This document shows positions 25,301 through 39,360 of a stretch of 64,000 nt of DNA, piece after piece. The stretch's first letter is position 1, and every line of letters begins with the position of its first letter. The stretch lies in assembly GCA_019775845.1 (NCBI GenBank), contig JADQAV010000041.1:245512-309511 (forward strand), in the 5' to 3' direction. Under the pieces are notes generated by a model. That model saw nothing but the letters and a program-made list of their open reading frames with translations. It searched no databases and had not been told where the DNA came from. This stretch comes from Myrmaecium sp. VS I D KN 1 (lineage: Eukaryota > Ascomycota > Dothideomycetes > Valsariales > Valsariaceae). The position numbers and the translations under genes are program-made.

Positions 25301-26468
25301 TGCCGTATTCCAGGTTCGTAAGAAGGATGAAATTGAGTTCAGTAAGGCCTTTGCAACGTGTGGGCCTCCTCCTGGTATGATCAAAAAGATTGGTGTCGTC
25401 ACTCCTGCTAGCAAGCAGCAAATCTCTATCCGCCATGGTCTGCGCCTTGTTTACCAGAACAGCCGTAGTGCGCTGCAGCAGCGCTGGGCGGCTACCTCGC
25501 ACCAGATGCAGCGGCTCAGGGATAACCCAGCATGTGCGGATACAGAGTACACCAATATCCAGGACGATCGCGATCCAGGACTGAGTTACAATCTGACATA
25601 CAATCCGAAGGAGAATATTCTGCCCCTGACTACCACAATCTCATCCGCTTTCGCTTCAAAGCCACGAGTCGCCATTCTCCGCGAGGAAGGCGTCAACGGA
25701 CAAGCAGAGATGGCTTTTGCGCTTAACGTCGCTGGCTTCTCGGCTATCGACGTGCACATGACCGATATACTCTCTGGTCGTGTCTCCCTGGCATCTTTCG
25801 TTGGTCTCGCCGCCTGCGGTGGTTTTTCATATGGGGATGTCCTCGGTGCCGGTCAAGGCTGGGCTAAGTCCGTTCTCTTCCATGCGGAGGCTCGCAAAGA
25901 GTTCCAGAACTTCTTTGAGCGCAAAGACACCTTTGCTTTGGGTGTCTGCAATGGCTGTCAGTTCCTCTCCAAGCTGAAGACGCTCATTCCCGGCGCTGCA
26001 CACTGGCCTTCGTTCGAGCGCAATGCAAGTGAGCAGTATGAGGCTCGTGTTTGCATGGTAGAAGTAGTTGACCCTCCTCACCATCCGCCATCTGTTTTCC
26101 TACATGGTATGCACGGGTCCAAGCTTCCTATCGTCACTGCACACGGCGAAGGTCGGGCAACTTTCCCCACCGGTGCTGCTGCGTCATCGACTCCGGAAGG
26201 TCTTTATGAAGCAGGCCTTGTGTCCGTCCGTTATCTGGACAACTACCTCAAGCCTACAGAGAGATATCCGTACAATCCGAACGGTAGTCCCTTGGGTATC
26301 ACCGGTATCCGTTCACCAGACGGCCGTGTTCTTGCGCTTATGCCTCACCCAGAACGCACTATCTTGAGAGAAGTTGGCAGCTGGATCCCGCAGGATCAGG
26401 CGTCTGGCTGGGGAGAGTTCTCGCCTTGGGTACGCATGTTTAAGAGCGCTAGGAGATGGGTCGGTTAA
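22353..26468 (+). CDS. ADE6: Phosphoribosylformylglycinamidine synthase (FGAM synthase, PurL)
   Basis: Catalyses the fourth step of de novo purine synthesis: FGAR, glutamine and ATP to FGAM. The gene is one uninterrupted exon of 1371 residues, the normal size of the large fused enzyme. The N-terminal PurS-like and linker parts precede [19 protein letters not shown] and the ATP/FGAR site [19 protein letters not shown]. The second half of the synthase repeats this fold ([11 protein letters not shown]). The C-terminal class I glutamine amidotransferase has the nucleophile C1199 in LGVCNGCQF, with His1332 and Glu1334 in MPHPERT completing the triad. The start at [13 protein letters not shown] fits fungal homologues. 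Confidence 0.97.
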   Translation: MAAIASPYLILPGSSAFSDFRLARLAQGIGATDARALWVHFVNPTRDLSEEEERLLKQLLEYGAEPNHDDRLTQTLIDALLRKGESRDPNVALFYVCPRAGTISPWSSQATSIAQVCELAESVKRIERGMVIAATFKTPLDDNAIPYPDLLHDRMTQTISRTLPDLDSIFGEHEPAPAMSISLSEEGITPQEAIQKANRELGLALDSSEIEYLVEAYTKQLKRGPVDVELFMFAQVNSEHCRHKQFNADWTIDGLRKPRSLFSMIRNTHQKHPKYVVSAYSDNAAVLQGEHASYWAPDFSTGEWTQTKEVVHYLAKVETHNHPTAVSPYPGAATGSGGEIRDEGAVGRGSKPKAGMTGFNVSDLLIPGFTQPWELKDVGKPAHIASSLDIMLEAPIGSAAFNNEFGRPCTTGYFRTLLAELPVGDNETEIRGYHKPIMIAGGVGTVRPQHALKEEGLVSPGAKLIVIGGPAMLIGLGGGAASSIQSGEGSVDLDFASVQRGNAEVQRRAQEVINTCTSLGENNPIRLIHDVGAGGLSNALPEIVHDAGLGAVFELREIESADKSMSPLQIWCCEAQERYVLAVAPESLELFKKICRRERCGYSVVGTAHGGSSEEEKRLVLMDRDSKDYPKPIDLPMSILFGKPPKISRIVTSRKLNLPAFDSSLSTYLPNVSPADVLGEAVDRVLALPSVGSKSFLITIGDRTVGGLTVRDQMVGKWQVPVADVSVTATSLLPGIRTGEAMAMGEKPTLALISAPASARMAVAESLMNIAAASIPKRLERIRLSANWMAASGHPGEGAALYEAVEAIGMELCPKLGISIPVGKDSMSMKMKWTDESKKAKEVTAPLSLVISAFAPVDRIDWTWTPALQRVEDVGETVLLFVDLAEKRKALGGSALAQVFGQTGNEAPDVRDVDMLKDFYDAVESLHEAGIVLAYHDRSDGGLFTTLAEMAFAGRCGLEIMLDGICSGDDRDIMETLFNEELGAVFQVRKKDEIEFSKAFATCGPPPGMIKKIGVVTPASKQQISIRHGLRLVYQNSRSALQQRWAATSHQMQRLRDNPACADTEYTNIQDDRDPGLSYNLTYNPKENILPLTTTISSAFASKPRVAILREEGVNGQAEMAFALNVAGFSAIDVHMTDILSGRVSLASFVGLAACGGFSYGDVLGAGQGWAKSVLFHAEARKEFQNFFERKDTFALGVCNGCQFLSKLKTLIPGAAHWPSFERNASEQYEARVCMVEVVDPPHHPPSVFLHGMHGSKLPIVTAHGEGRATFPTGAAASSTPEGLYEAGLVSVRYLDNYLKPTERYPYNPNGSPLGITGIRSPDGRVLALMPHPERTILREVGSWIPQDQASGWGEFSPWVRMFKSARRWVG

Positions 26469-27373
26469 ATTTGGGTGGTTTAGGGCGGGCTGTTGAGCAA
26501 AGAATATTCATCACAGTCCCAATCAACGGCGTTCTTAAGTTCGCGGAAAATCGAAAATCTTGATGTGTATATAATAACATATGGGATTTGCCCTGCAGGA
26601 TGAAAATCCTAGGTGTTATGATTGCTCTCTTGGCGCTCCGTCCTGATTCATGTTATGTACCTATGACTTTGCTCCCGTCTCGCTGTACTGAACTAGACCT
26701 ATGAGACGGTGATGAGAGATGATGAAGGAAAATATTATACTCTGGTTAGATGGACTGAAACCATGATTGCAATCTATCTTCCTCCTCACATCCTCCTTCT
26801 CTCTGTTGCTCATCCTTCACCCCACCAGGAAAACCCTGCGGCATGAATATAATAACGTCCTCGAGGTTTTGGAGTTTCGGATCCTTCATACTTACAAGAA
26901 GTCCGCCTTATAACTTATCGTCCTGGGCTATCAGTCAGGCCCCCACCCTCAGCCTTGTTTGCGCACGGATGCACTGACCCAGCCTTGGCGCACGTGACCG
27001 TGGCTTTTCGGGGTTTGAGCGATGCCCCAGTGCATCTTCTCTTGCAAGCTGGTGCACTTTGCTCGGCTTCTCAACGAAGCTACCTTACCTATCCCTCCGT
27101 TTCCTCGGCGCCTTCCACACTTTCCTTACATCTTCGCGACCCCGCGGCATTGGGTTTCTCATGTTTGACCCTCATGGGTTTCTCGGCTTCTTTTTGATTA
27201 CTTCTAGATACCCGATCCCGCCGCGCGACCTCTTCATGCCATCTCCGATGCCATAACAAGTTCCGCGCCATTCGAATTATTGACCCGCGTCTATACGCAT
27301 CTCCAGACGCGCGACACCTTACGGCGCTTTGCGCCAGCTCTCGCGCGTGCCTCGATAGTGTTAGAGCGCCGCA
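26469..27373. promoter_or_regulatory. ADE6 downstream and TRA1 upstream region
   Basis: A 905-base spacer between same-direction genes. The last 400 bases are pyrimidine-rich, common in fungal promoters and leaders. No gene is supported. Confidence 0.45.
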
Positions 27374-30300
27374 ATGGCGACTGAGCGCAGCATGGAAACC
27401 CTTGCTGCGAAACTGGAGGATGCGAATCTCGGTATGCTCTGTCCTGGTGTGGAGGGCGTAAGCCGCCTCAATATCTAACTCCTCTACAGATCCCAAGCAG
27501 AAAAGCCTTCACGCGATCGAGATTCGCGACACCATCGAGGTGTGGTGCCAAGGTCCGACGTATTCGGTCTTCCTCCAGAAGTTTGTCCCTGTCTTCCTGA
27601 AAATATTAGACGGGCAACCGGTGTTCATGAGCAACTCTCCGGAACAGCGATTACGGCATTGCGTATTGGAGATCCTGCAGCGACTGCCTCAAAGCCCCTC
27701 GGAGGTGTTGGAACAGTATGCGGTCCAGATTGTGGATAAGTTGATGGGCTTGGTCAAGATCGAGAACGAGGAAAATGCAGTGATATGCATGAAAGCTATA
27801 ATGGAGTTCTTGCGCCATCAGACTAAAGTACTGGGCGAGCGAGTACAGCCCTTTCTTGATCTCATCCAAGAACTCTTCGAGACGATGGGTCAAGTGGTGA
27901 AGGATACATTTGACGATCCTGCGCCTCCCAACGCTGCTTTACCGTCCACGCCGAATAACCCGCAATACTCGCAATCCCCTCGACCAGGATCGCCGACAGC
28001 ATCAATGCCGCCTATAGCAGCAGACATGGGGGGCGAACAACAGCAAGCCCGGCAGCTACCAAGGGGCATGCAATCCTTCAAAGTCTTGGCAGAATGTCCG
28101 ATCATAGTCGTTTCGATCTTCCAGGCTTATAGGAACTGTGTTCAGAAGAACGTCAAGCTTTTCGTCCCTTTGATCAAGGATGTCCTGCTTCTCCAGGCAG
28201 CACCGCAGGAAAAGGCTCACGCGGAAGCCAAAGCGCAAGGGAAAATATTCACCGGGGTCAGCAAAGAAATCAGAAACCGCGCAGCCTTTGGCGACTTCGT
28301 AACCGCACAGGTGAAAACAATGAGTTTTCTGGCATATCTTCTCCGCGTATACGCGCAACAGCTAACCGAGTTTCTCCCAACCCTCCCGGACATCGTGGTG
28401 AGATTGCTGAAGGATTGCCCTCGAGAAAAATCAGGTTCACGAAAGGAATTGCTTGTCGCCATTCGCCATATCATCAACTTCAATTTCCGCAAAATATTCC
28501 TGAAGAAGATTGATGAACTTCTGGACGAACAGACGCTGATTGGGGACGGACTAACGGTTTACGAGACAATGAGGCCGCTTGCCTATAGTATGCTTGCTGA
28601 CCTGATTCACCATCTTCGCGACTCTCTATCTAAGGAACAGATTCGAAGAACTATAGATGTCTACACCAAGAATCTGCACGATACGTTTCCCGGGACCAGC
28701 TTTCAGACGATGAGTGCCAAGCTTCTCCTCAACATGGCTGAATGTATAGCTAGGCTCGAGTCGAAGGCAGATTCGCGGTATTTTCTCATCATGATTCTGA
28801 ATGCCATCGGAGACAAGTTTGCTGCGATGAACAGACAATACAAAAACGCAGTCAAATTATCGGCGCAGTACTCTCAGCCCTCTATTGATGCTGTTCCGGA
28901 AAATCACATGGCAGACAAAGATCAACCTCCGGACTGGGACGAAATCGACATTTTCAGTGCGACGCCGATCAAAACATCAAACCCACGTGAGCGCAGCGCA
29001 GACCCTATCGCGGACAACAAATTTCTTTTCAAAAACCTTCTACACGGATTGAAAAACCTCTTTTATCAGCTTCGTGTGTGCAATCCAACACAAATCAAAG
29101 ACGAAATGGATGCTGCCAACGTACCCCAGAACTGGCACGAGGTTTCATTCGGCTATAACGCGGAAGAAGTTGAAGTGCTCATCAAGCTTTTCCGTGAAGG
29201 AGCCCAGGTGTTTCGTTATTACGGGGTTGAGAAATCCTCTGGCGATACCAAGCAGTTGACGCCGGCTGAGATCCTGACCAACCACAATATGATGTCAAAT
29301 GGGAAGGAAGAGAAGGAGCTGCTCGAGACTTTCGCTACCGTCTTCCACCACATCGATCCAGCAACATTCCATGAGATATTTCAGTCAGAGATCCCTCACC
29401 TTTACGAGATGATGTTCGACCATCCCGCGCTTCTGCACGTTCCTCAATTCCTCCTGGCTAGTGAAGCAACATCCCCTAGCTTTGCGGGCATGCTACTTCA
29501 GTTTCTAATGGAAAGGATTGAAGACGTCGGAACGGCCGATGGGACGAAGTCTTCCATCCTTCTCCGTCTCTTCAAGCTGTCTTTCATGGCCGTCACCCTC
29601 TTCTCCACGCATAACGAGCAAGTCCTTCTTCCCCATGTCAGTAAAATCATTGTCAAGTCGATCCAGCTGTCGACTACGGCGGAAGAACCCATGAACTACT
29701 TCCTGCTTCTGAGGTCCTTGTTCCGCAGTATCGGCGGCGGCCGCTTTGAACACCTTTATAAGGAGATACTGCCGCTCCTCGAGATGCTTCTGGACGTGCT
29801 CAATAATCTCTTGATGGCGGCACGTAAACCTTCGGAACGGGATCTCTTCGTTGAGCTTTCTCTAACTGTTCCGGCTCGCTTGAGTAACCTTCTTCCCCAT
29901 TTGAGTTACCTTATGAGGCCTTTGGTAGTGGCGCTGCGTGCTGGCTCCGATTTGGTTGGCCAAGGCTTACGTACGCTTGAGCTCTGCGTTGATAATCTCA
30001 CGGCTGACTATCTTGATCCTATTATGGCGCCGGTTATCGATGATTTGATGTCTGCCTTGTGGGAGCATCTTCGTCCGAACCCTTACAGCCATTTCCATGC
30101 CCACACAACCATGCGTATACTCGGCAAGTTAGGTGGGCGGAATCGTAAGTTTCTCAATGGGCCGCCGAACCTGGACTATAAGCCATATGCCGACGATGAG
30201 GCTAGCATAGATATTAGGCTTGTTGGCTCTTCCAAGGATCGGGCGTTTCCGGCACACATAGGCATCGATAATGCAATCGCCAAGCTGATGGAGGTTCCGA

Positions 30301-33300
30301 AAGTCCCTGCTGCAAAGAAAGCGGATGCGTTCCACAAGCAGCAGGCATTCCGCTTGATCGTAGCACATACGAAACTTCTTATAGGATACGACGCCTTGCC
30401 GGACGACTTTGCGCAATTAATTCGGCTTCAAGCTAATGATCTTTACAACGAGAATTATGATGCTGGTACGGATTTGCTGGTCATCTCCGAGCGCGAGAAG
30501 TCTATGACGAAGAAGCATTGCCAGCAGAATGACCTTAAGAAGTTGCTGAAGGCCTGTATGTTTGCGATGTCCCTCCCCGATCTAAAGGACGAGGCTTCCT
30601 TGCTGGTCACGAATATCAGCCGGCATTTCACTATCTTGGAAATTGGCCGTGCTCTTGCTCAGCTAAAGCATAAGAAGAAAGATTTCGATGTCAATTCGGG
30701 AGAAGGGCCGGTTTATCTGGATAGTCAGGTTATTGCAGATGCGATCGGTGATTCTCTTTCGTCCGAAAATCCTGCGGTCCGAGAAGCAGCTGAGGGTGCC
30801 ATTTTAACCATCAAGAGTGCTGCGGTCGTAGTCTTTGGATCGGAAGAGAAACTATCAAAGTTTCCAATGTTTACGCAGCTGGCCAAAACCTTCTGCCACA
30901 ACTGTCATGCAGAAGAGTGGTTTGTGAAGGCCGGCGGCACTTTAGGCATTGAGATACTATCCACCAAATTGGGTCTCAGCGATCAATGGATGATCGAAAG
31001 GCAGTTCGACTTCGTCCGCGCACTGACATTTGTCATGAAGGATATGCCCCTGGACCTCACGGCTAAGACCCGGATCCATGCACAAGAGCTGCTCGAAACA
31101 CTTATCCGCCGTTGCAATGCTAATGTATCGAAGGAAGACATTGAGAACCAACAGAGTACTCTATTCAGACTTTGTGGTCACTTGGTCTCTGACCTGGCTC
31201 ATATGAACAAGCACGTTCGTCTGGCTACCCAGAAGGCCTTTGCTATACTCGCTGAAGTTGTTGGATTGGAGATTCATGAGCTTATCATGCCAGTAAAGGA
31301 TAGGCTTGTCCTGCCTATCTGGACTAAGCCGCTCCGTGCCCTTCCCTTTCCAATCCAGATCGCGTATATTGACGCCATAACCTTCTGTCTCAAGCTGCGG
31401 AATAATGTTCTCGAATTCAATGATCAGCTTACACGTTTGCTAATGGAGTCGCTGGCATTAGCCGATGCGGAAGATGAAGGCTTAGCTACCAAACCCCACG
31501 AACAGCGCAACGCCGAGGCAATCCTTGCTCTCCGCGTGGCTTGCATTCGCCTCTTGTCAACCGCACAGACTTTTCCAGAGTTCACCAGCTCTCCACCCAA
31601 TCAGAGCTTCCTCCGGACCATCTCCGTGTTTTTCAAGGCCCTTTACTCGAAATCGCCGGAGGTCGTCGAGGCTGCCAATTCAGGATTGCAAGGCATACTT
31701 ACTACCACGAACAAATTACCTAAAGATGTTTTGCAGAGCGGTCTCCGTCCCATTCTCGTCAACCTTCAAGACCCACGTAAACTGAGCGTTGAAACGCTCG
31801 AGGGGCTTGCCAGGCTTCTGAAGTTACTCACAAACTACTTCAAGGTGGAAATCGGCGCGAGGCTCCTGGAACATTTGAAGACTATCGCCGATCCGTCTAG
31901 TCTACAGAAGATTTCCTTCACTCTGGTGGAGCAGAACCGGTCGATGAAGGTTGCTACTGCAATCTTCAACGTCTTCCATCTGCTACCCCCAGCTGCCATC
32001 ACGTTCCTTGAGCAGCTGGTTCAAAGAGTTGTTGAGCTCGAGTCAGCCCTTCGGAGAACACACTACAGCCCATTCAGGGAGCCCCTTATAAAGTACCTAA
32101 ATCATTATCCTAAGGAATCGTGGGATAGACTCTTTGCCGGAAACATCAAGGATCTTGCCTACGGACGTTTCTTCGCTCAGCTTCTTGAAGACCCCGCCAG
32201 TGGGCCTCTCAGAGATGTCGTAGTCAATGATGTTCATCGCTTCATCAGCTCGTTCCAGATCGAGGAAGAAGGAAAGAAATACCCTGCCGCTATCAATGCT
32301 ATCCATATTGCTTCGGCGATATGTGAGTTCCCAGCTACGAGCAACTGGCTTGTGTCCAACGAGAACCTCCGTAAGGCCTTGTTCGAAGCCGCGAAGTTGC
32401 TCGAAACCAAGCTCAGGCAGAACGCGATCAGCGACGAACTGCGCTTAGCTGTAGAGCAAGCAGGCGATAGGGCTTTGAAGGTTTTGACGGTTTACCTCTC
32501 CCACGAACCGAGCAACCTTGATTTCTTCTTTGAAGTGGTTGACGCTGTGACTGCGGAAGAACTCAAGACGTCCCCAGTTCTGTTCGATTTCATCTTCAAG
32601 CATATGATCTCGAGCTCTTCCGTCGATTATTGGAGAACGTTGATCATCCGCTGCATTGACATATACAGCGCCAAACACACATCCCACAAAACGAAGACCT
32701 TCATTTTCCATTACATAGTTAACCCTATCTTCGCGGTAGACGTTATGCGTAACTGGGACCGCCTATTCGGCCCTTCTCGCGGAACCAAGCTCATGGATAA
32801 GAGCATGACTGAGATCATCCACAACCGTCTTTGGAGGCCGCAAGCTATGACCGATACCTCGGAGGAGACTGCGCAGCTAGGAGTTGACCACTCACGCATG
32901 GAGCTGCTCCAGCTGACTACGCTGCTCATCAAGTACCATCACAACCATATCCAAGATGCACGGAAAGACGTGATAAAATTCGGATGGAACTACATCAAGC
33001 TCGAGGACGTTATCAACAAGCACGCGGCTTATGTGTTGATTGCCTTTTTTATCGCCGTCTACGAAACGCCTCCAAAGATTGCTCTACAGGTTTATCAGTC
33101 CCTTTTGAAGGCGCACCAGAATGAGGGACGCTCTCTTGTTATGCAAGGCCTCGAGTTGCTGGCACCTGTCCTCAAAAAGCGAATAAGTGGGAGTGATAAT
33201 TCAAAAATGCCAATCTGGACACGAATACCCAGGAAGATCCTATCGGAAGAGAGCTCCAATCTCCAACAACTCATGAGTATCTTCCACTTCCTTGTACGAC

Positions 33301-36300
33301 ATCCAGACCTATTCTATGAGGCCCGAGAACCGCTTTCAAACATTATCATCCCCTCCTTGGCAAAAATCGCTCAACCACCGAGCCCTTCAACGGAGTCAAA
33401 GAAGATTGCTCTCAATCTCATTAGTCTCATCCGCCAATGGGAGGAACGCGCTGCGCGGGAGTCAAGGGAATCATCGGAACGTACTATGACTGCTTCGCCG
33501 CAGGCTCTGAAGCGCAGGGCCGATGGCGCTATAATCACCCCCGGCAGTCCCGCCACAAGGTCATTTGTTGCCGCTGCTCCGATCCGAACGATTCTTATTA
33601 AATATCTTGTGTCCTTCATAGCTTATCTTCCAGAGCGGTATCCGGTTGCAAAGAAGGACAAAGAAGCTACGCCGGCGCCACCTACTCAGTCTACAGAAGT
33701 ATGTCGGAAGGCCGTGCAGCTGCTCCATGACCTCCTTTCGCCTCAGTTGTGGGCAGACTTGGATCTGGATCTGATCTTGAACAAGAAGATCGAGGACATT
33801 CTCCTCGCAGAGCAAAAGCCAGAGGAGAAGGCCGAGGCGTGGACCACGCGACTGATAAACACCCTCGAGATCACTAAGGTTATTGTCAATGTTCGGTCAA
33901 ACGAGTGGGTACTCGAGCGCATCCCCCAATTCCAAAAGATCTTGGACAAGCCGATCCGGATGGAAAGCGCAGAAGTGCAAGACTGCCTTCATGCGGCTGA
34001 AGAAGATGACGAGGGTTCGGTCTCTCTCCACCCCCTGTTGAAGCGTCTTCTCGACGTTATGCCTGAGCCTACAACGGACGAAGATGGCACTGTTGAAGAA
34101 ACACCATCTACAGAATTCGTCAGCTTCCTTGGAACAATTGCCACCGAGGCGCTCTCAAATGGCAACTATACGTGTGCTATCAATATCCTGTGGACTCTGT
34201 GTCAGCGGCGTCCTGAGGAAGTCGATCAGCACATTCCTGCAATTATGAAGGCATTGCAGACAAAGCTAGCCAAGGATCATTTAGCGGCCTTCAGCAGTAT
34301 GCCCAGTCATCCTGCCACGATGCCCAGGCCTGATGCGCAGAACGGTGCAGCTCCCGACCCGCAAGAGGTCGAAGTGCAGACAAATATAATATTGAAAGTC
34401 ATTGACTTGCTTGCTGCGCGTATGAGCCAGCTTGGCGAGCAGCGGCGACCATATCTGAGTGTGCTAGCATCACTCGTGGAAAGGTCACAGAGCAATGCTG
34501 TGTGCATGAAGATCCTTGATCTGGTCGAAGACTGGATATTCCACTCTGCTGAGCCAGTACCGACGCTGAAGGAGAAGACCGCGGTTCTCACAAAAATGTT
34601 GCTGTTCGAGAACAGGCCTGATAGCACGTTGCTCACACGCTTTCTAGACCTTGTCATCCGTATCTACGAAGACCCCAAGATTACCAGATCAGAGCTGACG
34701 GTGCGCATGGAGCACGCTTTTCTCATCGGAACCCGGGCCCAGGATGTGGAGATGCGAAACCGTTTCATGACCATCTTCGACAAAAGCTTGAGCCGTACTG
34801 CGAGTAGCCGCCTGAGCTACGTACTAGCATCTCAGAACTGGGACACGCTTGCCGAAACGTTCTGGTTGAGTCAGGTTATTCACCTCATGTTCGGCTCTGT
34901 GGAGATGGGTAGCCCAGTTCAACTTCATCCCGAGGATTTCAAGACAATGCCAGCATCGGTGATTGCCAGCACCTATGCCAAAGACCCACGGATATCCGAC
35001 GTCATGATTGAAGATCAGCTCGAGAGTTTCATCTCCGTCCACAAGAAGTTCTGCAGTTCTCTTGGCGACGTAAGAGTGAAGGATATATTTGAGCCTCTGG
35101 GGCACTTGCAGCACAGAGATGACAGTCTCGCCCACGACATTTGGGTTGCTTTCTTCCCTCTTGCCTGGTCAGCACTTAACAAGGAAGACCAAGCTGAGCT
35201 TGAAAGGGGTATTGTATCACTGTTAACGAAAGACTACCATACTCGGCAAATCGACAAGAGACCCAACTGTGTGGCTACGATGCTGGAAGCGATTGTTCGT
35301 GCAAGTCCGCGTGTCAAATTCCCACCGCATATCATGAAGTTCTTGGCAAGGATGTACAATGCTTGGTATACGGCAGCGTATTATATGGAAGAACTCGCCA
35401 TAAACCCGGTTGTCGATACCGCTCCGGTCAGGGAGAGTAATCTGGATGCCCTCATCGAATTATATGCCACGCTTCAAGAAGACGACCTCTTCTACGGGAC
35501 CTGGCGTCGGCGCTGCCAGTACGTCGAGACCAACGCTGCTCTTTCATATGAGCAGAGCGGTATCTGGGACAAGGCGCAGCAGATGTATGAAGCCGCCCAA
35601 ATCAAGGCAAGGACTGGAGCCCTTCCATTTTCCCATGGCGAATACATGCTTTGGGAAGATCACTGGGTCCTATGTGCACAGAAGTTGCAACAATGGGACA
35701 TCTTGAGTGACTTTGCGAAGCACGAAAACTTTAACGACCTGTACCTGGAGGCTACCTGGAGGAACTTCGAAGCGTGGACAAACACCGAGACGCGCGAACA
35801 GCTTGATAACATTATAAAGGCCGTTAGCGATGCTCCTACGCCACGACGGGTCTTCTTCCAGGCTTTTATGAGTCTGTTGAAGTTGCACGCTAAGACCGAG
35901 TCCTCCCAAGACTTCAACAGGATCTGCGATGAAGCCGTTCAATTGTCCATCCGCAAATGGCACCAGCTACCCAAGCGTATCACGAACGCCCATATTCCAA
36001 TCCTGCAAAGTTTCCAGCAGTTGGTAGAGCTTCATGATGCCAGTGTCATCTGCAATAGTCTTGCGAACACCCAAGCCAATAACCTGGACGTCAAATCGCA
36101 GGAGTTGAAACTCCTACTGAGCACCTGGAGAGATCGCCTGCCAAATTTCTGGGATGATATCAATTCCTGGCAGGACCTTGTCACTTGGCGGCAACACATC
36201 TTTCAACTCATCAACGGCGTGTATCTTCACCTATTACCTAGCCAACAGGGTAATGCCAGTGGCAATTCCTTTGCTTACCGCGGTTATCACGAGACCGCCT

Positions 36301-38948
36301 GGATCATCAACCGGTTTGCACATGTTGCTCGCAAGCATAACCTCCCCGATGTATGTATTGCTCAGCTCAGCCGGATCTACACGCTACCGAACATCGAGAT
36401 CCAAGAAGCGTTCCTCAAGCTTCGTGAGCAAGCTAAGGTTCATTACCAAAACCGTGCTGAGCTCAATAGTGGCTTGGACGTGATCAATAACACCAATCTC
36501 AATTATTTCGGCGCCCAGCAAAAGGCGGAATTCTACACGCTCAAGGGTATGTTCCTGGCCAAACTGGGTCAGATAACAGAGGCAAACGATGCCTTTGGGA
36601 GCGCGCTATACTTCGATATCAAGTTACCGAAGGCTTGGGCAGAGTGGGGTCGATACAATGATATGCTCTTCAAACAGGACCCCACGAACCTTGAGAAAGC
36701 GGCTTCTGCTATCAGCTGTTACCTGGAAGCCGCTAGTCAGTTCAAAAATGCGAAGTCGAGAAAGCTGCTCGGCCGCATTCTCTGGCTTCTCAGCTTGGAC
36801 AATTCGGACAAGGTGTTGGCCAAAACCTTTGAGAATTTCAAGGGTGAAACGCCCGTGTGGTATTGGATCACATATATCCCACAGCTTCTCGCAAGCTTGT
36901 CGAGACCGGAAGCCCCGATCGCTAGCGCAATCCTTCGCAAGCTTGCAAAAACATTTCCGCAAGCGCTGTACTGCCACTTGCGCACCAGTCGAGAGGATAT
37001 GCTCACGCTCAAGAAGGCTACCGAGGCCAAGGAAGCCAAAGAAAAGTTGATCAAGTCTAAGCAACAACAACAAGCACAGCAGCAACAGCCAAGTCAGGGT
37101 CAGAACCAAACGCAGGGGACACCGGATCAAAAGCAAGGCTCTCCTGGTTCGCGACCAAATACTGCTGCTGGGGCCCCTTCAGCTCAACCTGGTACTGCTA
37201 ACGGAGAAACCCCGCACCCTCCGGCGCAGCAACCTAATAGCACACCAAAGCCCGAAACAACCGACAGCATCACCACCCCTGGCGGTACCGCGCTTCCTCC
37301 ACTTGTGCCGAAGAAACCTTGGGATTACGTAGATGAGATTTCAGCTATTCTCAAGACCGCTTTCCCTCTTCTTGCTCTGTCGATGGAAACCATGCTGGAC
37401 CAGATTCAAAAGTACTTTAAATGTCCGCCAGATGAAGATGCTTACAGGCTTATCGTGGCGCTACTGAACGATGCCCTCTCGTATGTTGGCCGTCAGCCGG
37501 GCTATTTCGCGCAAGACGTCCGCTTGCCAGCGTCCACAGAAGCCAACATCACCCGCTTTGCAGAGTCCGTCCTTCCTCCGCATATTCGAAAGTCTTTTGA
37601 GAAGGACTTTGTACACGTTAAACCGACGATGTATGAATACATCCAGAAGCTCAGAAAATGGCGCAACAGGTTTGAGGAAAGACTAGACCAACGGCCACCT
37701 CAACTGGCCCTGGAAATGTATACTCATCAGTTGAGCGAGTTCAGGTTCCTCAAATTCGATGAGGTTGAGGTTCCTGGCCAATATCTTGAGCACCGCGATA
37801 AAAACCAGGACTTCGTACGAATTGAACGGTTCCTTCCGGAGGTGGACCAGGTCCGTGGAGTAGGTGTATGTCACCGCCGGTTGAAGATCAGGGGCCATGA
37901 CGGAAGCGTACATCCATTCGCGGTGCAGTATCCGGCAGCGAGGAACTCCCGTCGCGAGGAGCGCATCTTGCAACTGTTCCGGATCTTCAACGGTACCTTA
38001 CAGAAACGGAAAGAGAGTCGGCGCCGCAACTTGCAGTTCCATCTTCCGCTGATGGTACCTATCACACCTAGCGTTCGTTTGGTTCAAGATGATGCCTCTT
38101 ATGTCAATCTCCAGGCTATCTTTGAGGACTATTGCCGCCGTAATGGCATCAACAAGGACGACCCGGTACTCTTCAGCATCGACAAACTGCGTGCCCTTGC
38201 GCCGATGCTTTCATCGCCAGTGCCCACTGGTGCATCTGCTCAACAAGTCGCGAGTATCCGTCAAAAGAATATGGAACAGGCTAACAGTATCCGGTTCGAG
38301 ACCTTCGCTGCCATCCAAGAGAAATACGTGCCCAACACCTTGGTTAGCGATTACTTCCGGGCTACCTTCCCCTGCTACGATGACCTCTGGCTTTTCCGCC
38401 GCACATTTTCCTACCAGTTCGCGGCGCTTACCTTCCTCACATACCTCATGCACATGCACACCCGCTATCCGCATAAGTTGTCCATTGCTCGCGGTAGTGG
38501 TAGGGTCTGGGGCTCGGAACTTATCCCCGCAATGGCCGTTGGCAAGCCGATGTTCCACAATCCCGAACCTGTACCGTTCCGTCTCACACCGAACTTGCAA
38601 ACTCTGATGGGGCCATTGGCTACCGAAGGTATTTTCGCTCCGTCAATCATGGCGATCGCGCGATGTCTGGTGGAGCCGGAGGGAGAGTTAGACATGACCC
38701 TGTCTATCTTTGTGCGGGATGAGATGACGCATTGGTTCACGAGCGCGCATCGCCCGCTCTTGGATGGTAATCTGAGAGGTTCCGTTCAGCACAACTCGGA
38801 TATCATTGTCAAGAGGGCAACCGCACTTGCAAGTCTCCCAACTAATGGCACACTGCCAGCCAACCAGACCGTTGTCGATTTAGTTGCTCAAGCGGTGGAT
38901 CCCAGGAAGTTATGTCAAACCGATCCCTTATGGATGCCATATTTGTAA
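27374..38948 (+). CDS. TRA1: Transcription co-activator TRA1 (PIKK-family pseudokinase of SAGA and NuA4)
   Basis: Scaffold that binds activators and recruits the SAGA and NuA4 histone acetyltransferase complexes. A 58-base exon (27374-27431) is joined over a 58-base intron to one 11,459-base exon, giving 3838 residues. About 2500 residues of HEAT-type helical repeats come first, then the FAT domain, then a low-complexity Gln/Pro/Ser/Gly linker (around residues 3209-3290, rich in QQ). The PI3K-like domain and a FATC tail ending TDPLWMPYL follow. The kinase fold is recognisable (DFVRIERFLPEVD, LVQDDASYVNL), but the catalytic-loop and DFG positions read HMHTRYPHKLSIARGSGRVWG, so no active site is seen; this is the norm for TRA1/TRRAP. 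The reading frame is intact across 11.4 kb. Confidence 0.97.
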
Positions 38949-39360
38949 GAGTTAGAGCCGGGAAGGGAGGGAGGGGGTACGATCTTTCACTTTGTTCACT
39001 TGCACGACTTGGGTTTTCAGGATGGTATTGTTTCAATCATAGCGAGGCGTAAGGCGTACGTCTGCGAAAGCTACTTTGAGGGGAATAAAGGTTTCTTTCG
39101 AAATGGAGAGTTCATCATATTGGTAACCAAATACTTAATTAGATAATACGTTCTTCATCAGCTTCGAGTTTGTAGAAAGATGTGGTGGTGATGGTCGTGA
39201 TCCCTGGCCGGCGTGTGCTGCCTTAGAATGATGCCTGAAGCCCCGCGCCACAGCTTCAGCGGCGGGACAAAAATGCCCCGCTTCAAGAATATCACCAGTC
39301 ATACCTCAGATCCACCAAGAAGACAACACTGTACAGGCCCTTTGACGCTTACCACAAACC
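38949..39360. promoter_or_regulatory. TRA1 downstream and GUS1 upstream region
   Basis: A 412-base spacer between same-direction genes, holding the TRA1 3' UTR and the GUS1 promoter. No further feature is recognised. Confidence 0.45.

Noticed and set aside
27374-38948. TRA1 as an active kinase
   Set aside because: Catalytic-loop and DFG positions are replaced, as in all known TRA1/TRRAP proteins.
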